Source of the DNA: Telopea speciosissima
Lineage: Eukaryota > Streptophyta > Magnoliopsida > Proteales > Proteaceae
Length of the DNA stretch: 64,000 bases
Reading direction: 5' to 3'
NCBI RefSeq assembly: GCF_018873765.1
Contig: NC_057925.1
Location: 2,558,927-2,622,926, forward strand
A program made the translations under genes and the position numbers. The notes beneath the pieces are model-generated. The model saw only the letters and a list, made by a program, of their open reading frames with translations, searched no databases and had not been told where the DNA came from. Shown piece by piece: positions 10,861 through 21,931 of this stretch (positions within the stretch are counted from its first letter, which is position 1; every line of letters starts with the position of its first letter).

Positions 10861-12354
10861 TTTTATTATCCGGAATGTCATTATCTTTTTGTTGATTGTC
10901 ATGCCATTGGTGAGAATCTCAACCTTATGTCTTGCAGCAGTTTTTGGTTCCCTAGTTATTTTTCCAGGGTTTATATTCTTTATTTTAATACAAAAGATCT
11001 TTTAGCCAAAAAAGTCATGTTGTTAGGTTGATCAACTTTATGAAGGTTTTGTCAAGACTCATATGATCATGTTGAATTTTGAAGGAAACAGTAGTGTGTG
11101 ATGAATGGTCATAATTCTCCAAGCATGTTAGAATAGGAAGTCAAATTCTACAGATCCCTCCACAGTTTTGAATGAATTTTCCACAACAGAAGAAAATTGA
11201 TGATATGGAAATAACTCAGCTCTTTCTAGGAAATAATCCATCCCGTGTAACTTGGGTTGGTTGATCATATGTCATGGTTTGTTTTTTGGAAAAGCTTGAG
11301 CTTCTATTGTGTGACCTCTGTCTACTATATGGATGGCTGATTTTATAATTGTTATTTTTGGCCAAATAGCTAAATTGGCGAATCGAGTTATTAGAATTTA
11401 TTTATTCTAAATAGGAAATTTATTTTTTTTTTTTCTTATTCATTTTAAGAGATTACTATTCTCAACTATGTTTCAAAATTAAACTCTATTCTTCCAAGTG
11501 GTCAGGTTTAATTGGATTAGAAAGGAAAGCCCTGTCACTCTGTCAGTAGCGTGTAAAACATTATGTTCAAATTTCATTCCATGGTTGGTGGAGCCTTTGT
11601 TATTGGTGAAGCCTAATTTTGGTTTAGAAAGTGCATTCGGTATTCTCGGAGGGTTGTTTCGGCCTCGAAATGACCTCGGATTTTCACACATCACTGCCAA
11701 GGGCGGTGTGTTGCGTCGGGCTCGTCGAGATCTTCGAAACAATATATTTTGGGATATATGTTATATTTTGGTCTGACCCTGTCTAGTTTGGCATTTTTAG
11801 GTCTCGAGGCAATTCTGTACTTTCTCGGGTTAGGGCTTCTCTATTTAATATTCTTATCTTTGGGAGGGCTGTATGAGAGGTTTTGTAACATTTCCAAAGG
11901 ATAGTGAAATCTGTTCTATTGCTCGGCCATGGATGTAGCTTCCCATCTTAGGGGTGAATCACGTAAATTTCTGGTATTGTGTGTCTTCTCTGTTTTTCGT
12001 TTTTCTTCTGCAAATCGTCATTCTGGATGTTGTTTTCTTAATAGCCTTCTAGCTCAACAACTCTGCATTCTTCACATACCCCCCCCCCCCCCCCAAAAAA
12101 AAAAGGTTAATTGGATTGAAAATTGACGAAAATGAAGTTTCCTCTATCACCTTGGAAGAAAAAGTCCACTTTTCCCGGTGTCCTTGGTGCGATTCAAAAT
12201 AATATCACTAGGGTAAAAATGGTTTATGTATGTCAATTGTAGACTTTATGGTCTCAATTAGTACTGTATCAAAATTTGAAACCTAATGGAAGAACATACT
12301 GTTTCGTGCATTTGCATGCATCCCTATGTATATGCAAGTGAATTTTTATCCTAA

Positions 12355-12470
12355 GTAGTACTGCACCGTGCGGTGGCTGCAGAGGCCATGTGCAACATGT
12401 GGGGCCCGCTGTGCCACATGGCTTCTGTTGTGCCGCACGATGCAGTACTACACCGTGCAGTTACAGGAGA
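12355..12470. repeat. hairpin repeat
   Basis: Imperfect inverted repeat. The left arm runs GTACTGCACCGTGCGG...GCCATGTG and the right arm CACATGGC...CCGCACGATGCAGTAC. The compact GC-rich stem in AT-rich surroundings looks like a small MITE. The short open frames over it are by-products. Confidence 0.55.
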
Positions 12471-12822
12471 AGATAACGATTCATATGCAAGTATGCTTTC
12501 AGTATTTCAACCATTATTGTGCATTCTTTCGCAGTCTTGGATTTTCAAAGCTCTGTAAATGTAATTTACAAAAATTTGACTTATATAATTTACCACATGA
12601 CAGTTGTTAGCACCTAAAGTCGTTGTGTACGTAATACCCCATTTATAGTTAGGCTGGTTTTAGGCAGACTAAAGTAGCAGGTTGGGCTAGGAATTGCCAC
12701 CCTCGTTAGAAAACCCCAGGAAACACCACCAGAGGGACTATAATTTCCTAGTTCTTGTGTACCCATGGTGAAGGTCAAAGTCAAATGCAACAAGTGCTCG
12801 TTAACCAACCACGGTTACCACC

Positions 12823-12995
12823 AATTTGGATCCTCTACTACCGAGAGGCCCGGCAGAATTGTGCTGCCAAGACACGGTGAGGTGCATAATGATCGCCATA
12901 CCCTTGCCCAAGCACCTTACTCAAGTGGAGGTAAGGTAGTCATTACGCGCCTCACGGTCCTGCCATGCAGTTCGACAATAGAGGATCTTGATCCA
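12823..12995. mobile_element. hairpin MITE, GGATCCTCTACGG family, member 2 (empty site known)
   Basis: 173-bp element with ends TGGATCCTCTACTACCG and, inverted, TGGATCAAGATCCTCTA. It is flanked by GTTACCACC (12814-12822) and GCTACCACT (12996-13004). Paralogous segment 1 carries one uninterrupted GCTACCACC at the same place (about 4018-4026). The element thus duplicated a 9-bp target, which points to the Mutator superfamily. Confidence 0.8.
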
Positions 12996-13111
12996 GCTAC
13001 CACTCACAATAGAACCACAACCACACCACCCCAATGGACTCGACTGAAAATACTTCAACATTGCCAACTTTTCCACATAAAGCCAATAGGAGGGAGGCAC
13101 TCCTCCAACTT

Positions 13112-13525
13112 TTAAGAAACCCCACCTCGGGCTCTTCTACGGCGTAGGGAGCGCCACAAATCTTGTGGTGTGGCACCTACTTCCACCTGCCCGGTACTGC
13201 CATGTGTGCCCCACACACAAGCAAGGCAGAAAATACCGCCTTACCCCTGTCCAAGCGCCTTACCTAAGTGGGGGTAAAATGGTAATTTCTGCCTTGCTTG
13301 TGTGTGGGGTGCACTGTAATACCGGACAGGTGGAAGTAGAGGATCAGGACTCCTTTTGGACGACCTAGATCAAGTTGAAAATCCAGATTTCAAAATCCAA
13401 AAATCCTCTTGTACATAGCATGTGCACAATGCTCAGCTTTCCTAGTTGATCCAAGCCGTCCAAAGGGGAGCTCGTCCACGTGGCGAGCTGCGGTACCGTG
13501 CCACAAGATGTGCAACGCACTCGTG
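13112..13525. mobile_element. nested hairpin elements
   Basis: This stretch is absent from segment 1, where the sequence runs straight from AAGAAAC to AATAATA. An inner hairpin (about 13178-13345) has arms of about 70 bp, with CTACTTCCACCTGCCCGGTA answered by TACCGGACAGGTGGAAGTAG. The outer ends (CTTCTACGGCG...CACAAATCTTGTGG and CCACAAGATGTGC...GCGCCGTAAAGG) also pair weakly. It looks like one MITE inserted in another. Confidence 0.6.
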
Positions 13526-13700
13526 CGCCGTAAAGGAATAATAGTAAGTAACACTACAAAAAAGTTTGAGATGGGAACTTAAATAACACTCTGTTTTAAA
13601 AAAAAAACTGAATCAACATTAGTTCTAATCAATCAAAAACAAAGAAGAAAAGATCGAAATTTCCAACAATTCAAAGGAGATCGAAATTAAGCAGCAGGGA

Positions 13701-14306
13701 TCAGTAATGGATGACATAAACATTATACTCCACAACAGCATCACCAGTATTAGGATCGAACCAGTGAGTCTTGGCATGAGCATAGCCTCGAGCAAACCTG
13801 AAAAGCCCACTCCCTCCGACCACCGGCAGTTCTCTCACCTCCGACATCACTGTATTTCTTCCAAGTATGCTTAATGTGCTCCCGTTATACTTCCCTTCAA
13901 TGAAAGCATAATTAAGTGTCATTAACAGACCCACTTCACTCTGTGAAGCAGATGCATAGATCCCTTGAGCTCTTCCAACGATTTTCGATGTATTCTCTGG
14001 ACTCTCCGTTAATGGATCGTCTATCATCACCATCATACCAAACCCTGTTGGTGATGTCTTTGAGGATTCTGCTTCAGCAACCTTAATGGCAGTTGGGTTA
14101 CGACCACTAACAATATCATGGAAGTAGAAGTGAAGGTGGCTTACCTTCTCACGCTTAAGCTTCATGGACCCCGGTGGTAGAGTCCTAGAGAAGCTGTGAG
14201 ACTCGCCGCCGACGGCGATAGTCGAGAAGGTGATGAAAATGGCTAAGAAAACCATGAGTTTAGAGAGAATTCCAGCCATCGGAAGCTTGATGGGTTGTGA
14301 AGTCAT
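13701..14306 (-). CDS. dirigent protein, copy 3
   Basis: Intronless dirigent gene of 201 aa if translated from the ATG at 14306, or 192 aa from the second ATG at 14279 (MAGILSK). The signal segment LMVFLAIFITFSTIAVGG is kept with either start. The family motifs FYFHD, DDPLTE, GRAQGIY, GKYNGSTLSILGRN and EYNVYVIHY are intact, as are the NTS and NGS sequons. The TATA box lies only 14 bases before the first ATG because about 50 bp present in copy 2 are missing. If that TATA is used, transcription should begin inside the first codons and the second ATG would be the real start. Secreted dirigent role as for its paralogues; the substrate is unknown. Confidence 0.92.
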   Translation of the reverse strand: MTSQPIKLPMAGILSKLMVFLAIFITFSTIAVGGESHSFSRTLPPGSMKLKREKVSHLHFYFHDIVSGRNPTAIKVAEAESSKTSPTGFGMMVMIDDPLTESPENTSKIVGRAQGIYASASQSEVGLLMTLNYAFIEGKYNGSTLSILGRNTVMSEVRELPVVGGSGLFRFARGYAHAKTHWFDPNTGDAVVEYNVYVIHY

Positions 14307-14319
14307 CTTAGAGTTTGGC

Positions 14320-14326
14320 TTTTATA
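14320..14326 (-). promoter_or_regulatory. TATA box of dirigent copy 3, unusually close
   Basis: Minus-strand TATAAAA in the same context as in copy 2 (CTTTATAAAA), but only 14 bases from the first ATG. The usual 25-35 base TATA-to-start distance would place transcription start around 14288-14296, past that ATG. Confidence 0.55.
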
Positions 14327-14750
14327 AAGAAAAGGTTAAAGGGAGAAAATTTGATTCCAAAGAGAAAGAGTAGCTCTTATTGAGATGGTCAAGGCGTGGA
14401 AGTGGGGTTAGGGTTCACATGACCCACAGGACTAGACTAGAAGGGTCTGATTGACCCAAATAAAGTAGGTCTATGACATTATGGAGTGTGCCACAGGAGA
14501 CATTGTTAGCAATTAGTGGTGAACCTTTTTGTCCTAATTGGAGGTTTTAATTGGCCCACTTGACAAAGGAGTACTATAGCTTGGAAGTGGCAATGTGTCA
14601 TGGTCATTCAATTCCAAACATTTTAGAATCTAAACTAAAAGTTTAAATTATTAGCTGGTTGATGGAATTGGCATATGAAGACACTTAAAGGTTCCAAACT
14701 TAATCGATGTGTGATTATTTGAACTTCATAAGTTATAATGTTAATTTTTA

Positions 14751-15133
14751 GGGTAAATTACACGTCACCTCCTAGTTTTCAAACGAAACTCAGATCGTTC
14801 CTTGGTTTTTGAAAAAACTCAAATCACCTCTTCTACAGTAACGGTGTTAGTATGTTATTAGTTATTGGTGTGAAAGGACTGTTTTACCCTTGTACTAAAA
14901 CATTAGAATTAAATTTATAATACTACCCTTCCTTCATCTTCAACATTGGTCAAGGGTAGTTTAGGGATTAAATTTATTTAACTGGCCGACATCATCACTT
15001 AATAGCATAAAATTAATGGTAGGGACTAATTTATCATATTGGGGTCTAAACCAGGGGGTGATTTAAGTTTTTTCAAAAATCAGGGGGTGATCTGAGTTTC
15101 GTTTGAAAATCAGGGGTGATGTGTAATTTACCC
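14751..15133. mobile_element. Mutator-like MITE, copy 2
   Basis: 383-bp element of the same family as 1966-2341, inserted in the opposite internal orientation. It is bounded by perfect 9-bp duplications TAATTTTTA (14742-14750 and 15134-15142). The TIRs begin GGGTAAATTACACRTCACC and extend for about 85 bp with mismatches. Non-coding. Confidence 0.87.
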
Positions 15134-15142
15134 TAATTTTTA

Positions 15143-16680
15143 TGGTCATGGATCTTTTCGGGGGTATGATGTTTTATATTCGATTGTTTGGATTTGTGGG
15201 TTGATTTTAAAAGACCATTAAGAAGCCATAAGTTTCGAGGTCCGAAGGACTATATGAGTATTTCGATAAAATTCTTGTATAACTCTGTAATTCTATCTTA
15301 AGCTATATAATGTGTACTTCCATCTCTACCAACCAATAAAAAAAAACCCGGCCCCTACTGTCTAAAAAACTTTACCATATAAGTCACATGCTTTTCATTT
15401 TTATTTGGGAAAGTGGCAAACTTTAGGCTGAAACTTAATACATGAATATCCTACTCCCTACCTCCATCAAAAAAATAAAATAAAATAATTTGTGTACATG
15501 AATCAAAGAATGATGGGCAAGTTTCAAGATTGCAGTGAGGTGCACCAGTACCTCTACCGGCCTATTATTTTAGTATAAGACATTAGTCCTACCTCTTAAT
15601 ATGTATTTATTTATAAACATAAAAGTTGATAATATATATCTACATGCCCACTATTTCCCAATATGCTTTCCACACCATCCGATATCATTAAAAAAATATG
15701 GACAAGATATCGCTCTCTAGTCGGTAGCACCATGCATGAGATTTTTTTTTTGTTTTTCTCATGAGGGTGGGAATGTAATTTCACATGCTCCTTGTTGGGA
15801 TACAATGTCTTGTATTCCATCGTTTGCATAATTGGTCTGATTTCAAAGGATCGTTAAAAAGTTGTAAGACTAGAAGAATCAACCCACCTTGTGTGTTTTC
15901 TTCGTTATTAACAGGGCCAGCTCGACAAACTGGCGGGTCCATACAGGGGTCTAAGGTTAGCAGTCCTTGGGAAAAAAACTTTGTCCTATGGGTATTTTAG
16001 TAAATTACCTGTACAGGTTTTTACTATAAATTTGCAGTAAAGGTTCTTTCTAACTCTGTAACACACACACAGCCGAAGGACTGGTTTGAGTCGTTTGGAT
16101 AACTCAAAGGGTTTTGTTAAGGTCGTGAAAACTTTATTGATACCATAAACACGATTGGAAGTATGTCTATCAAATCCATAGATAAAGTGTTTATCTTTGC
16201 TTAAGTTGCATGATTATAATGGGGCGAATGTTGTCTACAAGTTTTAACCTAAAAGTTATTCACAATTAGGGGGACAGAATTAGGCGGTCTATTCATATAA
16301 TTGTCATATTGTGCTATCAAGATTTGAGATTTTGAGACACAAGTGTGAACGTACATATTGTTTGTATATTAAACCTCGTTTCCCATGTTTAATTCAGATC
16401 GACAAATATGTGCCTCATATCAAAAAGACATAGATTCACAACAATCATTTTGAGTTCCAGTAATTTATCTGTTGTTATCAGAGACTTAACTTGGGCATTG
16501 GAGAATCCCCGCCAAAACAAACTGGTTCTCCCTTACTCACCTGATTCTTTTTGTAGGTTTCATCGAGGAAGGATCTATCAACGATTTTTTGACACAACAT
16601 TTACAAATTTAAAAGAATTCAGTTTTAATCCCATCCAATAATAATCCTTTTAGAAAACTTGGCACCATGGTTTTAGGTAT
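15143..16680. other. intergenic, old repeat fragments
   Basis: No gene is seen. Two stretches, about 15160-15320 and 15795-16060, are diverged copies of the same sequence in direct orientation. Both contain GGGTATGATGT- or GGGATACAATGT-like starts and an AACTCTGTAA-like box. Their spacing and make-up suggest remnants of an LTR-type repeat, but no ends can be fixed. Confidence 0.4.
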
Positions 16681-16779
16681 CAATATCATATCAATCGATA
16701 CATATCAATATCTCCGTTATGGATCAGAAATATCAGCAAATTTACATACGATACCACTCGTTAAGAGCAAGGTTCTAAA

Positions 16780-17775
16780 ACTCGGGTTTCGACCAACCAG
16801 AAAATGAGTTCGTCTCGGTTTCGACCATATCTTGGTCGAAACCTAGGACTTTCTCTAGGCTAACTCGAACCTTGGTTTCGATGCCCAAAAATTGTTCTTT
16901 TGCCCTGATTCTTATTTAGTTGCCTATTCTTGACATTTTAAACTCAATCCATGATTAGTTTCACATAGAGAACACTAAAAATATTACTTGTGATTTTGAT
17001 CCAAGTTTGATACTGTATATTGTTCTTGGACATGGTATCCAATAAGGTTTGACTGGAACATAACTCCTTCAATACAAATGAGATTTAAGCAATCCTGGAT
17101 TTGTTAGAAAGCTTTGTTTTGATAGCTTTCCAACAAGTCCAAGATTGCTTAAATCTGATTTATATTAAAGGAGTTATGTATCGGTCAAACTTAATTTGGT
17201 GTGCATGAATGCTATCAAAATCACTCTGAATGAAAATATTTTTTTAGACATCGAAACAAATGAATATTTTGTCATACTTTTGATTTTTAGCAATGTTTTA
17301 CCATATTAAAATTTATGGAATTTTTAGATTTGAGAAAAACCCCAGCACTAGAAAGTTGAAAATTGCATCTACCATCGAGAATTCAGTTTTTGTTCTTGAA
17401 CTGGAGGATTGACTTTTTTTTCCTTTTGGAACTAGAGGTTATTTTCTTATTTATGAATAATATCTTAAGTAAATGAAAATATTTACTTAAATGATATTAG
17501 GTATAAATAAGTGTCTGTCCTGATTTCTGGCCTGGTAACTGGCATATTTAAGTATCTGTACTGGTTTCGAGCCAGGTTTCCCCAAGTTTCGATGGGCACA
17601 AGTGTCGAAGCTTGCAAAATTACCAACATCTTGGTCGAAACTAGTCGAAACCATTGAACTTCGATCGAAACCCTAGATTTTTTAAAATCACCCTTCAACT
17701 CGTCTCGAAAACCTGCGAAACCGAGTTAACTCGGTGGTTTCAACAGGTTTCGATCGAATTCTTCTTCCATGGTTA
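16780..17775. repeat. TTTCGACC-rich repeat with central palindrome
   Basis: Both ends are rich in the words GGTTTCGACC and GGTCGAAACC. Near the middle lies a strong palindrome: the left arm (about 17058-17113) starts AACATAACTCCTTCAATA, and the right arm (17124-17178) closes with the same sequence inverted. The arms are about 55 bp with a 10-base loop. No coding frame is seen. It looks like a non-autonomous repeat of unknown class. Confidence 0.5.
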
Positions 17776-18013
17776 AGAGTCAAGACTCAAGACTCAATAT
17801 TCAACACCCAACCAATCCATATTGTATCGGTATCAATGTCGGCGGTGACCAGTACAGGCACCAACACCTAAAACCTTGCTTGGTACAGCCATGGCTCGTG
17901 CCTAGAATTCTAAAAAAGTAATTATGGTCTTCAAGCTTCAACCATATATTTAACTCTAAAGTCAAGTCGTCACCTTGCACTTTCGAAGTCTAGTGGGTAT
18001 CCCCACCGGATGC

Positions 18014-18191
18014 AGATCCTCTATGGCGTAGCTGCCCGTTCTGCCTGTGCTATGCAGATACAAGATCGTACACAAAGACTATCTTACCCCCACTCGGACA
18101 AAACGCTTGGATAGAGGTAAGGTGATCTTTGCATGTAGCTCTGTGTCGATATAACACAGGCAAGACGAGCAGCCGCACAGTAGAAGATCCA
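18014..18191. mobile_element. hairpin MITE, GGATCCTCTACGG family, member 3
   Basis: The left end AGATCCTCTATGGCG and the right end, inverted, GGATCTTCTACTGTGCGG pair. The arms continue inward through GCTGCCCGTCTTGCC-like sequence to a CTTACC...GGTAAG centre. Target duplication not resolved. Confidence 0.55.
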
Positions 18192-19439
18192 AATCCATCT
18201 CCACCTTTCTTTCCTTCTTTTTTTTTCCCATGAACCCACTTTCGTTAAGATTGAGGAGGAAGATTTAAAGGTCAAAGTTGAGGTAGGTAACCAACCCACT
18301 TACTGACTTTAATTTCAGTCTCTTATGTATTAGAATGAAAAAGCCTTAAGATATGGATCTCAGTTTATGGGTTCATTGGATGCCTAATGGCAGACGTGAA
18401 AATCTATGAGATTCGAAGAGAGTCGGTGTAGTGGAATTTTAATAAAGGAGACTTACTTTGGCTTTTATATATGTATAGAGTTGGGTCTATGGTCCATGGT
18501 CTATGGCCCATTGGACCGGCCTTCTTGAATCAGAAAGATCTGTCTCTCTGCCTCTCTTTTTCTTCTGTCTATTTCTTTTCTTACTTTCTCTGTGATTTCG
18601 TACACCATGGACCCTTTTATGTAAGTGGAAGAAGATGGGGTAATTTGCCCATTCCCAATACTTTGTGGAAAAATTGGTATATAATGCTGGGTGTTCTAGA
18701 AGTTGGGATAGAAGGACAATGCCAATATGCCATGAGGCCCATGACTCCATGACCTCGTCACTGTGACTTAGGCCTCAAATGATATATGGGTGCTCTGGTC
18801 GGTCATCTCAATGGGACAAAGATCTAACCCAAAAGGTCTTGATTCGTGTTTGAAAAGGTGTAAGCGACAGAAGAATTGGCTAACACTCAACATTTGGGAG
18901 ATGAGGGTGAGGGTAGGTGTCCTTTATGGAACACTTGACTTGTCCCCCAACCATAGAATAATTATCAGCGTAGGCAGCTTCAATTCCTCTAATAGGGGCA
19001 GTGGATCCTACCTTGGATAGTTGTTATGGGCAGGAGGTAGGGTGGTTATTTTCACTCCATGTGAGGAATTGGAAGGGACAACGTCTCCTCACCATATGGT
19101 GCTCTCATAAGCTCTAAGCATGGTTCGTAATCTCGCATTGGATTGGTATCAGTTGAGGCTGATCTCGATATTAGATCGATCCTTTCTAAGTCACATGGAG
19201 CAGCTACATGATCGAAAAATACGATTGGATCAGGCAATATGATCCAATTCGATCCGGTTTGACTGAAGTGTTTTTTTGGATTTTTTTCAAAGCTTTTAAG
19301 TTTTTTTAATATTTTATATTATTTTGATTGATGCTAACCGATCCGATCCAATATCACAATACCTATCGATCTTGGCCGATATATGACCTGATCCATAAAA
19401 AAACAACTTTTGGGGTTTTTTGACCAATCCAAGGATTCT

Positions 19440-19602
19440 GATCCTCTACGACCGGGCAGCCTAGCGGCCAGCATGCGTCCTCACATAAGTAAGGCGAAAT
19501 GACCGCCCTACCCACTGCCCGAGCACCCTATCCGGATGGGATCCACTCCCTGCTTGTGTGAGGCTGCATGCCAGCCGCTCGGTTGCTCTGCCGTAGAGGA
19601 TC
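19440..19602. mobile_element. hairpin MITE, GGATCCTCTACGG family, member 4
   Basis: The ends GATCCTCTACGACCGGGCA and, inverted, GGATCCTCTACGGCAGAGC pair. The inner arms carry CAGCATGCGTCCTCACA against its complement. Target duplication not resolved. Confidence 0.55.
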
Positions 19603-20659
19603 CAAATTGCCGATCCAGACCAATTTCTATCGATCCGGATCAGTATCACCCATGACCGATCCCTGGATTTTGAACCTTGGGTATCTAAGACAATGATCTA
19701 ACCAAAAAAACTGTAATAAGGGAGCAATGCTTCTAAAATGGGGAAATGCTTCAAAAAAAGAAGATAAAATTGTCCAAATGTTACAAAAAAATTTCTAATA
19801 GTTTGAAATGAGATTCTTGTAATTTTAGAAAAATTTAAACATGGTTTTTTTGGCAAAAGGTCAATGTCAAGTTGCAAGGTCTATGTACAAGTGCGAGGAC
19901 CAATGAAAGTACGTGCATGGGCATCAATAGGGGTGGGATCTTTTCAATTTAGGGGTTTAGGGAAACGGGTCATTTTGTGTGATCCTGTATCTGGGCTGAG
20001 GCTGCCCGCAACTTGGCATGAATCTTTTTATCATATTTGTTTCTGGGTAAATAAGTGTAAAATCTTCTTTTCAATTTTGATTAAATTCTTTATGGCACAA
20101 AAGAGATATGTTGGGACTCTCCAAAGATTGGCTATTATCCTTTTGGAGGAGATTAATCCCTCTTGGTGTAATTCGATTCTTCCCTTTTATCCTAATAAAC
20201 GATACTTTATTGGTTTAAAACAAAAAAAAGCTTCGATGTATAATAGGATGAAATCATATACAGATTAAATCAAGACTTAAAATCACTTTTCATTTACCCC
20301 CCAAAACAAAAACAAAAAATCACTTTTCGGTTTTTTCATAAAAAATTTAGAGGAGAAATAGAAATGGAGGTTGGGAAGGGCTTTCAGTTACATCCTTTTG
20401 TGCCATTCACATGACATGATTTTTAAACCAGTAAGGCCTTGATTAGGCCTGATCAGCCCAGCCCACTATAGGCTGGAATGGATTATGGACCAGTCCAGTC
20501 CAATGGCAAGGCCCAACCCATACGCAAACTCCATATCTAAAACTGGCCTGGTATATTATGTAAAATGTACCTAATGACCTTCTTTTATTAGTCATATATT
20601 TATTTGTAAAATTTTATTTTTAAGACGAAGTTCCCTAGGTATAATTTTTTTATGTTTTT

Positions 20660-21528
20660 TGGTAAGAAGTATAACTTTTTGTTGATGATATTGTTATGGT
20701 GGATGAGACAAAGACAAAGATTAATGTCAAGCTAAAATTATAGATATCTACCTTGGAATCAAAAGGTCTTAAGGTAAGCAGAACAAAGATGGAGATAGTG
20801 AATATTGCTGAGAAGGAAATCTCACAAAATTATTATTTTAGATATTTGGGTTCAATCGTACATAAAGAATGTGATATAAATGATGATGTTGTCTAGATGA
20901 TTAAAATAGGGTGGATGAAGTGGCGAGATGCGTTTAGAGTGCTATATAATCGACATATTCTTAAAGAAAAATTTTATAGGATTGTCATATGATCGGCTAT
21001 GATGTATGGTGCAGAATGTTGGGCAGTTAAGATACATCACATAGATAAACTAAGTGTTGTGGAATTGCAGATGTTTTGATGAATGTGTGGCAAAATTAAG
21101 AAGGATAATAAGAAATGATTGTAATAGAGCTTATTTGAGAGTTGCCCAGATTCAAGATAAGCTTTGAGAGTGTTGTATGAGGTGGTATGGTCATGTTCAA
21201 CAGAGGCTTTCAGATGCTATAGTTTAGAGAAGTGACTTGATTCAGGTTGAAGGCACTAAAAGAGTTAGGAATAGACCTAAAATGACCCTGGGAAAAGACA
21301 TGCTTAGCTTAAGTCTTATCTCAACTCTAAAGTATGATCTCAAATCGAATTGATTGGAGGGCAAGGATCCATGTAGCTAATCACATTTAGTTAGATTTAT
21401 GGTGAGTTGTGTAATTATTGTGGTTATGTTCTTTTCTTTTTTCACTTTTATCAATCTTTTGTCATTGCAAGGTTCCATGTGACCAACTCTATTTAGTTGG
21501 GATAATGTTGAGTTGTTGTAATAATTAG
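20660..21528 (+). mobile_element. RTE-clade LINE, decayed 3' end
   Basis: Plus-strand pieces read as the end of a plant RTE-type reverse transcriptase: VDDIVMVDET, then STLESKGLKVSRTKME, YFRYLGSIVHK, IGWMKWRDAFRVLYNR, and MMYGAECWAVK. The usual tail words GGATCCATGTAGC and TAGTTGGGATAA...GTTGTTGT follow, the latter at about 21500. Stops and frame changes show that it is dead. Confidence 0.75.
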
Positions 21529-21931
21529 ATTAAGAGTTATTGAGTGTATTGCCCACAAACAGACACATAAAGGGGTGAAATGAACCCCAACCCCCCCCCC
21601 CTCCTCCTATGATGCCAACACATGTGCTCTCATTGGTCCCCTAAAACATGCAGAGGCCATGCTCCCGTAGAGAACACAGTATAAGGGGTATACAGTGGAT
21701 ACACCCGGTCAGAGAGGAAAGAGTGTACAATCAGAAGGATACCCTCATGGCGGTTCAACCTTTTAAAACGTCCCGCAGACCAGGTGGTCCCATGGACCGG
21801 TTCAAAATAATCAGATTAACTCCAAAAGGCAAAACCCAGTTAAACCCTCCGGCGCCGGGTGCCACTATCCTCCGCCCTCTTGTTGCTCTGTGCTATGATT
21901 TCTGCAACGCAACCATCACTCCTGCCGGAAA
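21529..21931. other. PPR gene upstream region
   Basis: Intergenic and leader sequence before the PPR gene. It starts with a C-run at 21589-21602 and shows no clear TATA box. No uORF was singled out. Confidence 0.35.

Larger units (their letters stand above)
11174..14306. repeat. paralogous segment 2 (dirigent cluster)
   Basis: Counterpart of segment 1 at 1858-4909, with blocks in the same order. Relative to segment 1 it carries about 440 bp extra (about 11605-12050), a MITE at 12823-12995 and a nested hairpin complex at about 13112-13525. It lacks the MITE at 1966-2341 and the AAGATGTCAACC-type elements. Each private insertion is therefore younger than the duplication, or was lost from one copy. 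Confidence 0.8.
17780..20655. other. intergenic with scattered MITEs
   Basis: No gene is supported. It holds two members of the GGATCCTCTACGG hairpin family (18014-18191, 19440-19602) and stretches rich in GATCCGATC/TATCGAT words near 19220-19400 and 19620-19660. An open frame at 19864-20268 reads through repeat-like sequence and resembles no protein family I know. Confidence 0.45.

Noticed and set aside
12765-13115. Plus-strand open frame of 116 codons
   Set aside because: It crosses a hairpin MITE (12823-12995) whose insertion is demonstrated by the empty site; the matching place in segment 1 has no such frame.
19864-20268. Plus-strand open frame of 134 codons
   Set aside because: It runs through repeat-like sequence and an A-rich 3' part, and resembles no family.
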